Assembly: GCF_037975245.1 (NCBI RefSeq)
Contig: NC_092570.1
Coordinates: 10,131,501-10,195,500 of the forward strand
Direction: 5' to 3'
Length of the DNA stretch: 64,000 bases
Source: Apostichopus japonicus
Lineage: Eukaryota; Echinodermata; Holothuroidea; Aspidochirotida; Stichopodidae
The notes below the pieces were generated by a model. It worked only from the letters and a program-made list of their open reading frames with translations. It was not told the origin of the DNA and ran no database searches. Shown piece by piece: positions 1 to 21,556 of the stretch; positions within the stretch are counted from its first letter, which is position 1, and each line of letters starts with the position of its first letter. The position numbers were made by a program, and so were the translations under genes.

Positions 1-334
1 TGCGGACTAGTTTCTATGAGTTTAATTTGACCGTTATACATTTTAACCGTTTGAAATATGTAGAACAATAATTGGTTGCTCTCATTGGTAGAATTAGGTT
101 GTAATGACGGATTCCATAGCAACCGTGGGTAGACAAGCAACTGCATCAGTATATACATACCAGTTGCACTATGTTTATCATGTATGCTATATGTCCATGG
201 TTACAATATACTTTCTTAGTCGATCCATAAACGAACTGAAGTGACTTTGATCGACTGAGGATCTTATTTTCAAGCTTCCTTTCATGGTGACGTATGATTT
301 GTCGAGGTAAAATTGTTTTGTGACAACAGCACCT
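1..334 (-). other. 3' flank / 3' UTR of the Zic gene
   Basis: This stretch follows the Zic stop codon on the minus strand and is presumably 3' untranslated sequence. I see no AATAAA or ATTAAA on the minus strand here, so the polyadenylation site probably lies beyond the left edge. No other gene or repeat is visible. Confidence 0.5.
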
Positions 335-834
335 TTAGTAGCCACCAGCTGTATTTCCGGTCGGTATGCCTAGAGGTTGACCATGCTTGATCGCCGTGGC
401 AACAGGTGAGGGCTCGTTGCTAGGGGGAGTTGGCATACCCCCTGCACTTTGACAAACGTACCATTCACTGAGGTTCGTACCAGCACTGTTCGCTAAACTA
501 GCGGCGGCAAAACTTCCATTGGTTGTTCTAGAGACGTTGGTTGTTGCGGTTTGTGAGTTGGCTTCACTGGACGGAGGAGGAGGGGATGTTTCTCCAGAGC
601 TGTCGCTCTCTTCATTAGAGTTCTCGGTGTGGATTCCTGGCGGGGGTGGGGATTTACTGTGAACTTTCATGTGTTTCCTAAGCGAGCTAGGGTGGGTGTA
701 ACTTTTGTCGCATCCTCGTATTTTACAGTTGTATGGTTTGTCGGAAGTATGAACATGTGAATGTTTCTTCCTATCGCTTGAGTTGGCAAATCGCCGGTCG
801 CATCCTTCAAACTCACATTTAAAAGGCTTCTCAC
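335..834 (-). CDS. Zic: Zic-family transcription factor, exon 2 (zinc fingers 4-5 and C-terminus)
   Basis: This is the last coding exon of the Zic gene, encoding residues 375-540 after splicing. The acceptor TTGCAG sits at 840-835 and the TAA stop at 337-335. The phase-1 junction rebuilds the HTGEKPF linker between fingers 3 and 4. Finger 4 uses C381, C386, H399 and H403. Finger 5 uses C411, C416, H429 and H433 and contains the Zic-typical [16 protein letters not shown]. Finger 5 has four residues between its cysteines, as I recall for Drosophila Opa, whereas vertebrate ZICs have two. After the fingers come proline runs, an acidic-serine patch (EESDSSGE) and LSEWYV at 496-501, resembling the extreme C-terminus of vertebrate ZIC1/ZIC3, but here followed by 39 more residues. 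Zic proteins are nuclear DNA-binding regulators of neural and mesodermal patterning; the role in this organism is inferred from the family. Confidence 0.95.
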
Positions 835-2440
835 CTGCAAGAAAACAAAAAGACAATACGAAATAAGTTAAAAGCGTCTTGATCCAACACCCAACACATA
901 TACACTCTGAGGGAAATGATAGTAAGAGATTAGTATACTATTGCAATAAACAAACAAGATAATCATGATGTGGTTTCACTCTTGTCGTACGTATATAAAA
1001 GGTAATAGCCCGGAATCTACACAGAGAATATCCAACCGATATCTGATCAATTCTTTGGTAGCATCAAAATTGAGATAGATTCCAAATTAATTACTAACAT
1101 TCACTAATATATTAAGAAGGGTGACAATTCTACAATGAAGTAAACACTACAATGTTTTGCTTGAACATAGTGATATCACATGTCAAGATCACCATGTTTG
1201 GCCTTTCTGAGATATTTGTATATTACTAAAGCACTCCGCAAGCAATATCAAGTATGATCTTTTATTAAATCTAGCGATAACTGAATGTAATAAACATAAA
1301 TATTCCAACAATGCTTTATTTTGTAGCAGATATTTGCAATGAAGCCAATACACTTTAGAGTTTAGACTACCTCTATACGCGTACATGGTTGTATGAATAT
1401 GGCTTCATCGCTTACACGATTGATGAGTTGATGTTTGCTATAAAGTGTGTACCTTTGGTGAGGTGGTATGGAATAAACATGATTTCATACTGTAAGGAAT
1501 TTTATCTCGTAAACAAATAAATATGGGTATTTTTTTCTTCACACTGATGTTATGGCATTCTTATCTGCGTTAGAAAACGCCATGTGAACGTATATTCCAC
1601 AAGGCGAGCTAACACTCGGGGCGAGGAACGCCGTTGAGGTAAAAATAACTCCGGTTTTCTTTTGATTTCGTAATGTTTTTTCTCAAGTGATTGGCATAGG
1701 ACCTTGGGAAGTCATTATTGAAAATAAACAAAATTTGGCATTTTAGATACCGGTTGTGCAATGCTTGTAACCTTCACATAAGCCTGAGGTAATCGCATAC
1801 CAGTATCATGATTGTCAGAGCAACAGGTCTCCATTGAAGGGATCGTGTATATTGAGATATTACCCAACAACTACTACACTAATGTATCTTTATGACCAAT
1901 GATGGGGAAAATTTGTACATTAACATTTGTTTCAAAAAAATCTGGGATATGAATCAAATAGATTTAGGAAAATTGCCGTTTTACATCAATTTTGTGTTTG
2001 TTTAAAGAAACAAAGTGATTGGTTGTAAAAGTAAGACTGTTACAACATTTATTTTGTGTTAAATTCGGACTGATGTATGTAATTGCGTGTAAGCTTGGCT
2101 TCCAATGTAAGTTGAAGTGGAAACCTTTGCATACATGAGCCGTTCGAAAGTATATAGCTAAAACAAACAAGTAACTTTGATCTCTCTTCTTACAAGGTTA
2201 CCTTACAGTTTTACGGACAAAATTACCTTCACTTGGACATATTTTAGCAAAGAAATGTTGGTGTAGGCAACGTGAAATAAACCACGACCAGTTCTAGACA
2301 TATATACATAGGCTACCTATGTTGTATATATGTACAGACAACACATATTTGAATAAAGTTCCATGGTATACTATCCTGCTCAATTCCAAACATATACAAT
2401 GATTTCTTCTTGTAAATTAAATTAAATGACTTAGCAATTT

Positions 2441-2530
2441 TCATTTGGGGGCACTATAAAGAAAGGGCAGATTTGTTATTCATTTGAGGGGGGGGGGGGG
2501 GCATTATAAAGAATGGCGCAGATTAGTTAT
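2441..2530. repeat. Two-copy direct repeat with a poly-G run
   Basis: Two adjacent copies of a ~40-50-bp segment each start with TCATTTG, continue through a G run, then read CACTATAAAGAA or CATTATAAAGAA and end in TTAGTTAT or TTTGTTAT. The second copy has a much longer G run (about 15 Gs), which accounts for the length difference. It lies inside the Zic intron. Confidence 0.7.
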
Positions 2531-3632
2531 TATTCTTTGACGCAATTAATTGTGATATATTTATGCAATTCTCAGCCTTGTTTATCTGTTAGTTTAATAT
2601 CCTTTGTCAACAAAAGAAGGGGTATACGTTTTCGTTATTGCAATTGTACCCTGCTCAACTGAGAAATAATTACTATGGACTTGTTTATGCCGCTGCAGTA
2701 TCATCGTCAGAAAAGACTTAATTTAATCATAGCAAAATCTCCTCGCACTAGGAAAATAAAAATAATCAACGGGGGTAAATTAATTGCGATAAAATAAAAA
2801 TAAAAATAAAGTGTCGGCTAAGCAGATTTGCATAGTAAGAAAGAAAGCGAATGATCCATGAATAGCTGACGGTGTATAGATATACACGTCAAGTAAAAAT
2901 AGTTCAGATTTTTTTTTCTCGAAAGTGCGACGACATCTTTGGCTAATTTGAGACCTATACCCCTTTTTGAAAGGACCAGCAATTTTCTTCGATTCTATGA
3001 TAAGTGAATGAAGGGAACGAGTCAAAATACGAAACATTATCTGACTATGAATCAGTATATGCGCCATGGCTGGCTGAATGGAACTCTTTTCCCATTTATT
3101 TGAAGGGTATTTGAAAGAGATGCAATGCAGATATACACATGCATTGTCACAGTTCCGCTACGTAATTGAACTTGTGCTAGAAAGCTGTTAGAAGGGGAAG
3201 TTAATGGCGTATTAGACCCATGCTGAGTAGTGTCTGCGTAATAGCCTGGTGTCAGGATATTCATCAATGGACACGACAGACCCGATAATTGATATTAAAG
3301 AAGATAACGTGATTCATAACACTCAGAATTAATGTCATCTTCTTCTGTTTTGACACTAAGAAAAAAAAAATGGAAGCACATTTAAACGAATGATTCAACA
3401 TTTGTGTACAATCACCCTTCAGAGATGAAGGTCTTTAGTAATTGGTGATTTTTTTTTAAAGAACTATATTTGAAATAGTTTATGGTTGTTCCTTGCAATG
3501 GCAGACATTTTGAAAAGAACTAGGCCACTCACTCATGATTTGAGATAAGTTTACTTGAAACATATTTGGAGTTGTATTAGTCGGATTTAGCGTTGTAATT
3601 GCTGCTTAACTTACTAATTGCTGCCAAAAGGG

Positions 3633-3636
<4 letters not shown>
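2531..3636. other. Zic intron, no recognisable feature
   Basis: AT-rich unique-looking sequence. Short open frames on the minus strand show no domain, no splice-consistent chain and no family resemblance. I see nothing further here. Confidence 0.5.

Positions 3637-3682
<46 letters not shown>
3637..3682. repeat. (TA)n microsatellite
   Basis: An uninterrupted TA dinucleotide tract of about 46 bp in the Zic intron. It creates artificial Tyr-Ile open frames on the minus strand. Confidence 0.95.
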
Positions 3683-3684
<2 letters not shown>

Positions 3685-6600
3685 ATAAAAATACTCTTCC
3701 AAAAAACCCTGAAAACAGCGGCTGTACCTTTTTTCGATTGATGTAACGGTTTTTGTATGTTGTGCATACTTTCTTGTACAGAAGTTGTATACACAAGTTT
3801 CGTTATACAATTGTCTATTGAGTATGCTTGCAAAAGCGACAATGTTACTTCGAAATGGAAAGCTTTTTATAAAGATATCCTGGTAACAAAGTACCGACGA
3901 GAGCATATCCATTTCTATTTTATGTCAAAACACAGTGAAGAGACGAATTCTAGAGTATAGAATTAAATCTCATTCATTGCTGTTAACGAAGGGACTACAC
4001 ACTGTCTGTTTCTTGTTAAATCGTAGTGTCTCCTTCACTTCATATTTCATCATTCTCGATAAATTGATCAACTTTACCAACAGAGAAAGACAACCACTTG
4101 CAAATCAGAGAAACAATTGAATCAGATTCAAGCAAAGACATATACATATAAGAAATACTTAATCAGGCTAGCTGCCGCAACAGAAATATAAACATGTCCT
4201 TGTCTAACTTAGCTCAACATTCTATGAAAGCAGTCGTAAGTTTGTATATATCTTTGAGATGTTAGCTGCTGAATACAGCCTACTTTACTTTAATACAAGT
4301 TAATCCTGCTATGACGCAATAACGAGGATCACTCCAATTCTAGTTTTTCTTATCTCGTTTTTTTTATGTTCTGTTTCACTGCTTGCTGTCCTGATGTCTG
4401 CACAGTTGGTCGCATATGATATGCCTTCTATTTTTATCAAATATATATATATATATATATATAATTTTTCTAACTTGAAAATTCCATATTCTTGCTAGCT
4501 AATATTTAATTCGGTTAAATAAGTATCTTCGTTATAACGTTATGGTATAAATCCCTATTTAACAGTCACGTGAAAGCATCTGGCAGTTAGATGCAATGTA
4601 TCAGCCGATTATATAGCTGCAAATATCACACAATGACACACACTAAGCCAGCTAGGTATATCCAGGGTGGGGGATGACAAAACAAACAGATCTTTGTAAT
4701 CTGTGGATAAAGGTCTGCTGAATTCACAAGTTGAAGTTGTTGCCCATTGGAAACTAACACTGCAGGTTTATAAGTATATATAATACAGATAATTTGGAAC
4801 CAGCAAACTGAAGACAGCTTCCCTCAAAACGTACGCATATAGGTTCAAACTTATGGGAAGGCGACACTATGTACTGTCATGGGAATTTGTTTACCATTTA
4901 TATATACATTCAAGCAGTTCGAAAATAGCTAATTATCTTGAACTATAGTGTTCAAAAATGTAGTCCTATGTATTTATTATGTTAATTAAAAACAACGCTC
5001 TCCAGCTTCCTTGCGGCTTTATTGAACTTTGTGAGAAACATTCGTTTCATTAATGTATGAGTGTATGTTCTGTACACGTTTGAATAGATGACCAATATGC
5101 AGTTGATTGGCGAAATATATAGGTCTCCATATCATATGTCTGAAGAGACTTTTTTTTATTAACGTTGCTATTATAACTCCATTTTGAGATTTGAATTTTT
5201 CGATTAAATACAACTATTAGATGTATAGCTGAAAATTGACCTATCAAACTATATTACTGGAATTATTATCATATTCGTTTGATGTTTATCCAAACTAAAA
5301 CATCCTCGCATCAAAGTAAATCACTCGTAAAGTGTGCAGTAATAAGAAGCGTATAATAACCCGGCGCATTGTGGTACGAAATATGAATTCCATAATTAAT
5401 AGCAATAAATAAAAATAAAAAAAGATCATTCACTTGATGAGTTGCGAAAATGAGAGGCTACATTACATCTGGGGAGCTCAGTGAAATAACTAAAATAGTG
5501 AAAATAATACCCAGGACTTAGTGAATATTGCTGGTATTAATTTCTCCGAGTGCAATGTAATTTATATTAACTAATCACGAAACGTACGAGAGATTCAATC
5601 ACGTTTCCTTGCAGATATATGGGTAGATTTATTTAGGAGCCATTGTATGGATGCTCGGCAAACAAATAAAATAATACACAATAATATCATGGGAGGCTGT
5701 AACATCAGTTACAATTGTTCTAGTCGTCATGAATGAAATTTTAAGCCTATGGATATCATGTAGAAGGTATACGGACACCTATATGTCCTAATAACTCTAA
5801 AAGGCATCGGGAATCATGAAAATAGCTGCAAATCCCATCAAAGATTGACCATTTTACAAGTCTTTTCTTAATTATAGTTTTATTTATGAATAAACATGAG
5901 CTAATTATGCAGACTGATGAAGTAAAGGTAGTGACTGCCCAATTTTGCTGTTATGGTATCCCTTTGTTATTATCACGTTCATTTCAAGGATACTGACCCC
6001 AAATTATAACCTCATGAGATTTTTTGAAATAAATTATTGACTTCTTTGAAAAGAGGAACATCACATTATTCGGTTGATATATGTAGATTTGTAAATAGGG
6101 GTTAACTTATTAAGGGCTAAAAATAAGAAATTTTGATGAGCGCAACACTCCACGTCATAGTTTACACATATTTAATAAGTGACCCAGACTTATAAAAACT
6201 TCAAATGTGTATATCTTGGAAACAAAAAGAACTTTTCTTAAAATTCCAACATATTTTGGATGAGATTATCACAGACAATGAATGTACTGAATACGGGGCA
6301 ACTTGGCTAAGTGTTTCATAGTACTTTAACGAAGAAACGACCCGTTAAGTGTGAATGGAGATATCATCGTATATCTTTGATACCCCCTTTGAAGAAAATG
6401 GGGAAAAGAAATACTTAATATCCGAATGCATGGGTGGAAATAAATCGATAAACATAGACGGATGTAGATGTCAAGAGCATGGGGTTAGACGGTTCTGTTC
6501 CTCTTCCCCTATCTCGCCATCTCCATCCTCGAACAAAGAAAACTGAGTTCAATCAATGCATGGTGAGATGCAGAACTCTATATACAATTAAAATTATCTA

Positions 6601-8905
6601 ATCATTATCTTTACAGTCGTTCTAAGTTGTTTTCGTACTTGGTTCATTGGTTTATTTAATGCTATGCATAGCACGTGTAATACACTATAACTATACGTAC
6701 TTGGAAGAGATCTTAAGAAAACACAATTCAGTTCTTAAAATATGCCTATATGAAGCAATCAGAAACACACTAAGATATCCCAAACCAAGTGGAGACTTTA
6801 TGTTGAATACACACATACACAGGCAGATATAACATAACATACATTGGAGAAACGAAACACACATTTGTACGACGCTCATTGTTCTCGCTGAGTGAACACC
6901 CTCCATTTTGAACTGTGTGTTGCCCAGTACTATGATGTACTAAGATGTATACACAAAGATTTTACACCATGCATAACAGACCTCCGCGAATCCAGTCTCT
7001 GTCCCGTTTGTTTGTTCCTAAGGGGACACCATGGCCGTCTATATATGATGTAAGTTTGGAGGGCTGAGGTTAATTTGATGTTGGCTGCAGTGAGGGTGTG
7101 TATATACTCAAGATATACCATATTCACTATATACTACGGCAAAAGTCGGAAGTTTCGACCATATTGCGCCGAAGGGGACAAGACAATTTCTAGCAAATCT
7201 CACGATATTTTAAACCCGCACACCACATCTTGAGGGAAGGTTTCCATACCACCAAGGTTATATTATATATATGCCTGTCATACATACAACACTTATATGT
7301 ATACATACAGCATAACTATGTCTAGTTGTTTTGATAGTTGCATGCATTATACATGAAACTATGCATATTACTGTATAGCATACAACTTAACTGTTTGTTA
7401 TATGTTATATCCTTCTCAAGTTGTTTTCGAGAAGATCGCCTATCCTGTTGTACCAAATATTTTAGGGTCCTATCACCCCATCTCTTCACACCCTCCTCAT
7501 TTCCACCAAAGTTTCCTGTTTTCCTTTTTTGTTTATGCTATAAAGTTAAGAATAAACTTTATCCCAGAATCGTTTGACTAGATTATTTATTTCCCTGATA
7601 TTGTTGGAGATTGTAGTTATATAGGAAGATCAAGCAAATATCACATTGAGTATTTATTCTCAAAGTTCGCTTTGTAGTTCATTAGTTATACTTCACCAAT
7701 AAATTGTTCTCACAGCATTATGTTATAGGTAGTCATTTTATCAAGATCCCAAATGAGAAGGAGCTTGACAATATCGCACCATAACTTATTAACTGTTCCC
7801 TCACCAATTATGTTATTTCTTCATCGAGAGTAACGTGACTATTAGAATTTGTCAAGTACGATTTGGCATCATTTCGTAAAACATGTTTTTTGTTTCTTAA
7901 AAGGATATTACGACATTACACGGCTTATTCATTTCACAATTCAAGTAAAAAAAAAAATACTTTGACAGGCAGAACACCATCAGACATAACAAAACATTTT
8001 TCGAACTTGGACGGACTGTTATTGGATCAAATAGTTAAAGTTAAAACGGATCATCTATTTAATAAATTATACGCACCGACCGTCAATAACCTTACAAACT
8101 CAAGAAAACAAACAGGATCATAAGATTATCAACGCATCGTTTTCTTATAACTCTATATACATGAAATAAACGAATTAATTCATATCTTTTTTTTTATTAT
8201 TACATTTCCGTAACTGGGTAAGTTGCCTATGTTTCAAACATATACTTGTCATCAATATAAACGCCTTAAGTTATCTTTTTCAGTAAACAGGTAGAGATAT
8301 CGAGAGCGTAATTTGTGGATGTCTTGTGGGCTGTTGGAACCTTTCGTGCCAACATCACGATTATTCTACTGGCAACACTCGCAGCGTGTACACAAAAACG
8401 CACGAGGAGGCCAGATTTTTTCCTCTTGTCAAAAATCCGGTGGGAAAACACGACATAGTCATGATAATGACCTAGAAACGTATATGCTTGCTATATATTT
8501 CACTTTCTACGGTCTCTGAACCATTTGAATGTATTTCATTGGAACTACGTCAGACCATGTACGTGTTGGTATGCCAGTTGAAATCACATACAAAGAGTTG
8601 TGTCTTAACAAAACTTCATATCAAGTCAACTTCAAGCTCTGTAAGGCTTGCTGGACACTTTCTTCTATACAGAGAGATAAAGTAAAAGTATCAATTTGTA
8701 TAGGAGGCATGGCGTCACATCCATAATAACTTCCTCTGGTTTCACTTATTCTTTTAGTACAATCATAAAATGTATAAAAGTGAAATAGAAAATGGAATAT
8801 TGTGAAGCACCTAATATATTACTGGTAAACTATTCGAGCGCTGTGCAAAGTCAACTATTACCAATGCATAAAGAGAGTTAAAGCGAGTCAAATATCATCA
8901 CCACG
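3683..8905. other. Zic intron, mostly unique AT-rich sequence
   Basis: The only repeat I recognise is a short (AT)n tract at 4441-4463. Open frames here (up to 86 codons) are what chance gives in AT-rich DNA and show no domain. No tRNA, snRNA or transposon ends were recognised. Confidence 0.45.
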
Positions 8906-9111
<206 letters not shown>

Positions 9112-9195
9112 ATTTTTATTTAATTTATTTATTATTATTATTCATTATAATGATTCATTATTATATTTCATTATCATTATATAACGACGACGACA

Positions 9196-9226
<31 letters not shown>

Positions 9227-9228
9227 TA
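9112..9228. repeat. Degenerate ATT/AAT/GAC trinucleotide tract
   Basis: It continues directly from the ATC array as ATT-rich sequence, then a short (GAC)4-like piece and (AAT)n up to 9228. It looks like a compound trinucleotide microsatellite. Confidence 0.7.
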
Positions 9229-10557
9229 CACATACTGCCCATGATTCGAAAATCTAAAACGAATACAAAAAAAATGTTGAAACAAGATGAACAAGGCTCT
9301 CATATTTATGTCCTAGGTCAAGAAGGAAAGAATAACGCTGTTTCGTTTCACTTTTGTGCCACCCCGTGGCTGATATCGTATACTCTTAACCTGTACCTCG
9401 TAGAAAAGCGAAAGATGTCATTAGAGTTTTACGCATAATTTCTCATCTGGTCGCAGTAGGTGGTGGGATAGGTGAGTTGATAAATTCACATTGGCCAATC
9501 AGGTGGGCAAAAATGAGTTATATTCAAAGATTACTTCTTATAAAATTTAATCAGAAGGTATAAAAAGATCGTAAAAAGTGGATTAAAAGCATTGCAATAC
9601 GGGCTTTCGAATAACAAATGATTTGCAATATTTCGTTAAAGGGTTATATATAGAACCATTGACCTCTTTTAGAGTTGTATATTTCAGGGAGTTTTGAAGT
9701 ACAACGTGACGGAAATTACATCTACTTGGCATAGTTCTCTGAAGTTAATTTCCAATGACACTCGTTGTGGAGATAAAGCGAACTTGACTGCAAAACAACA
9801 TTTCAATATATTGAACATTAAATAAATTCCAGTAACGTTTATCTATCATAAGCGTTGTACATAGTTCCCCCTTTAAGGTAAGTTTCAGTTATTTCGCCCA
9901 CAGCTTCTTGAAATCCTCTTTTCATGGTATTGTACGTAAACCCAATGTAGAAACAGTACCAATGGGTTTTAACTATTCAAAATGGCGACGTTTGCTTCCC
10001 CGGTTCTGTAACGATAGCAACGATGCTGCTTTAAGCCTGTATATCATGAGATGTCGATCAGCAGCAATATTTATTCATCTCATTAATTATTCATTTTTAT
10101 TTGGTGTAAGGTATTTTTCGACTGTGAACATTTCTGCTGTAAAATACTCCCTAAAGATGATGTTGATCTCCTTTCTTATGTATTTTACCAGAAGTGATGG
10201 AGGTCAACGACCATAGAACTGAGTATAGAGAAAATGATTTTCTGTAAGAAATGCAAAATTATGGTCCAATTCTCAGTACTGAATTTCCTTTTTTTTAATA
10301 TTAGATTTTTTATATTTTTGATTACTAAACGTTGGTGTAAGATCGGATCAACACCGAAACATAAAAGATTGAAAGAGTTACATGTGAATGGTCTCTCAGA
10401 TTTACTATTAATATTGATGTAAGGAATGATGAAGCAAAACCAAACAACAGTCTCATTGCTTTGACATTTTGGGAATATTCTCTCAATGTCTGTTACATGT
10501 TTGAATGAATCCACACAATAGACGAGTTTTAGTGCTGACTCCTGAGTATAATCTGTC

Positions 10558-11003
10558 ATTATTAATGTTGATATAAATATTGATGCCATAACACAACCTA
10601 ATGTAAAGTCTTATTGTTATTAATGTTGATGTTATTATTGATGCCGCGACATAACCTAATGGGTAAACTAAAGTGTTGGAAATACTCTCAAATTGTTATT
10701 AATGTTGATGTAGATATTGATGCCATAACACAACATAATGTAAAGTCTTGGAAATACTCTCATATTGTTAATAATCATGATATAAATATTAATGCTGCGA
10801 CATAATCTAATGGGCAAAGTTACATCTTTGAAATACTGTCTTATTGTTATTAATGTTGATGAAATGATTCATGCCATCATACCACCTAATTGGTAGAGTA
10901 AAATTTTGGAATTACTCTCATAATGTTATTAATGTTGATATTATATGATTGATGCCATAACACAACCTAATGGGTAAAGTAAAGTCTTGGAAATACTCTC
11001 TAA
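10558..11003 (+). repeat. Degenerate ~78-bp tandem repeat, about 6 copies
   Basis: Units begin near 10560, 10619, 10697, 10770, 10849 and 10927. They share TATTAATGTTGAT, then GATGCC, ACATAACCTAATGGG and TTGGAAATACTCTCA in the same order. The first unit lacks about 17 bp. A more diverged unit may continue to about 11150. It lies within the Zic intron. Confidence 0.85.
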
Positions 11004-11295
11004 TTGCTATGAAAGGGTAGGTACCGACAAAATAATTCTTTACTGATCATTTAGATGCAAGGAAAGAAGCAACACCATCCGGGCCTAGTCAGTTTTTACT
11101 GTTATTATGGATGTAATAATTGAAGTAACACCACGACCTATAAGGTAAGTTTTCAAAATATGTTTTAAAGCTACGCAATAAACAAGAATTTAGTATTCGG
11201 AATATTCTCCCTTTTTCTGGGACTGCCGATGAGGATCGATGACACTTATATGAACACTGGTTGTACCAATGTAAAATCACTTTCCTTTCAATAAC

Positions 11296-20125
<8,830 letters not shown>

Positions 20126-21556
20126 ATGTCTCATGTACGATCAGGCGATAGCTACAATGTTTCATGTACGATCAGGCGATAGCTACAATGTTTCTTGTAC
20201 GATGAGGCGATAGCTACAATGTTTCATGTACGATGAGGCGATAGCTACAATGTCTCATGTACGATGAGGCGATAGCTACAATGTCTCATGTACGATGAGG
20301 CGATAGCTACAATGTTTCTTGTACGATGAGGCGATAGCTACAATGTCTCATGTACGATGAGGCGATAGCTACAATGTTTCATGTACGATGAGGCGATAGC
20401 TACAATGTCTCATGTACGATGAGGCGATAGCTACAATGTTTCTTGTACGATGAGGCGATAGCTACAATGTCTCATGTACGATGAGGCGATAGCTACAATG
20501 TTTCATGTACGATGAGGCGATAGCTACAATGTTTCATGTACGATCAGGCGATAGCTACAATGTTTCATGTACGATGAGGCGATAGCTACAATGTTTCATG
20601 TACGATGAGGCGATAGCTACAATGTCTCATGTACGATGAGGCGATAGCTACAATGTTTCATGTACGATGAGGCGATAGCTACAATGTTTCATGTACGATG
20701 AGGCGATAGCTACAATGTCTCATGAACGATCAGGCGATAGCTACAATGTCTCATGTACGATCAGGCGATAGCTACAATGTTTCATGTACGATGAGGCGAT
20801 AGCTACAATGTTTCTTGTACGATGAGGCGATAGCTACAATGTTTCATGTACGATGAGGCGATAGCTACAATGTTTCATGTACGATGAGGCGATAGCTACA
20901 ATGTCTCATGTACGATGAGGCGATAGCTACAATGTTTCATGTACGATGAGGCGATAGCTACAATGTCTCATGTACGATGAGGCGATAGCTACAATGTTTC
21001 TTGTACGATGAGGCGATAGCTACAATGTCTCATGTACGATGAGGCGATAGCTACAATGTTTCATGTACGATGAGGCGATAGCTACAATGTTTCATGTACG
21101 ATGAGGCGATAGCTACAATGTTTCATGTACGATGAGGCGATAGCTACAATGTTTCATGTACGATGAGGCGATAGCTACAATGTCTCATGTACGATGAGGC
21201 GATAGCTACAATGTTTCATGTACGATGAGGCGATAGCTACAATGTTTCATGTACGATGAGGCGATAGCTACAATGTCTCATGTACGATGAGGCGATAGCT
21301 ACAATGTCTCATGAACGATCAGGCGATAGCTACAATGTCTCATGTACGATCAGGCGATAGCTACAATGTTTCATGTACGATGAGGCGATAGCTACAATGT
21401 TTCTTGTACGATGAGGCGATAGCTACAATGTTTCATGTACGATGAGGCGATAGCTACAATGTTTCATGTACGATGAGGCGATAGCTACAATGTCTCATGT
21501 ACGATGAGGCGATAGCTACAATGTTTCATGTACGATGAGGCGATAGCTACAATGTT
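20126..21556 (+). repeat. 31-bp minisatellite, about 46 copies, with higher-order structure
   Basis: The unit reads CGATGAGGCGATAGCTACAA plus TGT(T/C)TC(A/T)TGTA, 31 bp. Variants differ at few sites: GATGAGG or GATCAGG, TTTCATG, TCTCATG or TTTCTTG, and rare GAACGAT. A marked variant pair (TCTCATGAACGATCAGG followed by TCTCATGTACGATCAGG) occurs at about 20717 and 21306, a spacing of 589 bp or 19 units. TTTCTTG variants at 20811 and 21400 keep the same spacing, so multi-unit blocks have been duplicated. The array lies in the Zic intron. Confidence 0.97.

Noticed and set aside
10185-10589. 134-codon minus-strand frame
   Set aside because: No recognisable domain, and its end runs into the degenerate 78-bp repeat; likely chance.
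20126-21556. Possible CRISPR-like array (regular ~31-bp repeats)
   Set aside because: Units are head-to-tail with no unique spacers; this is a eukaryotic minisatellite.
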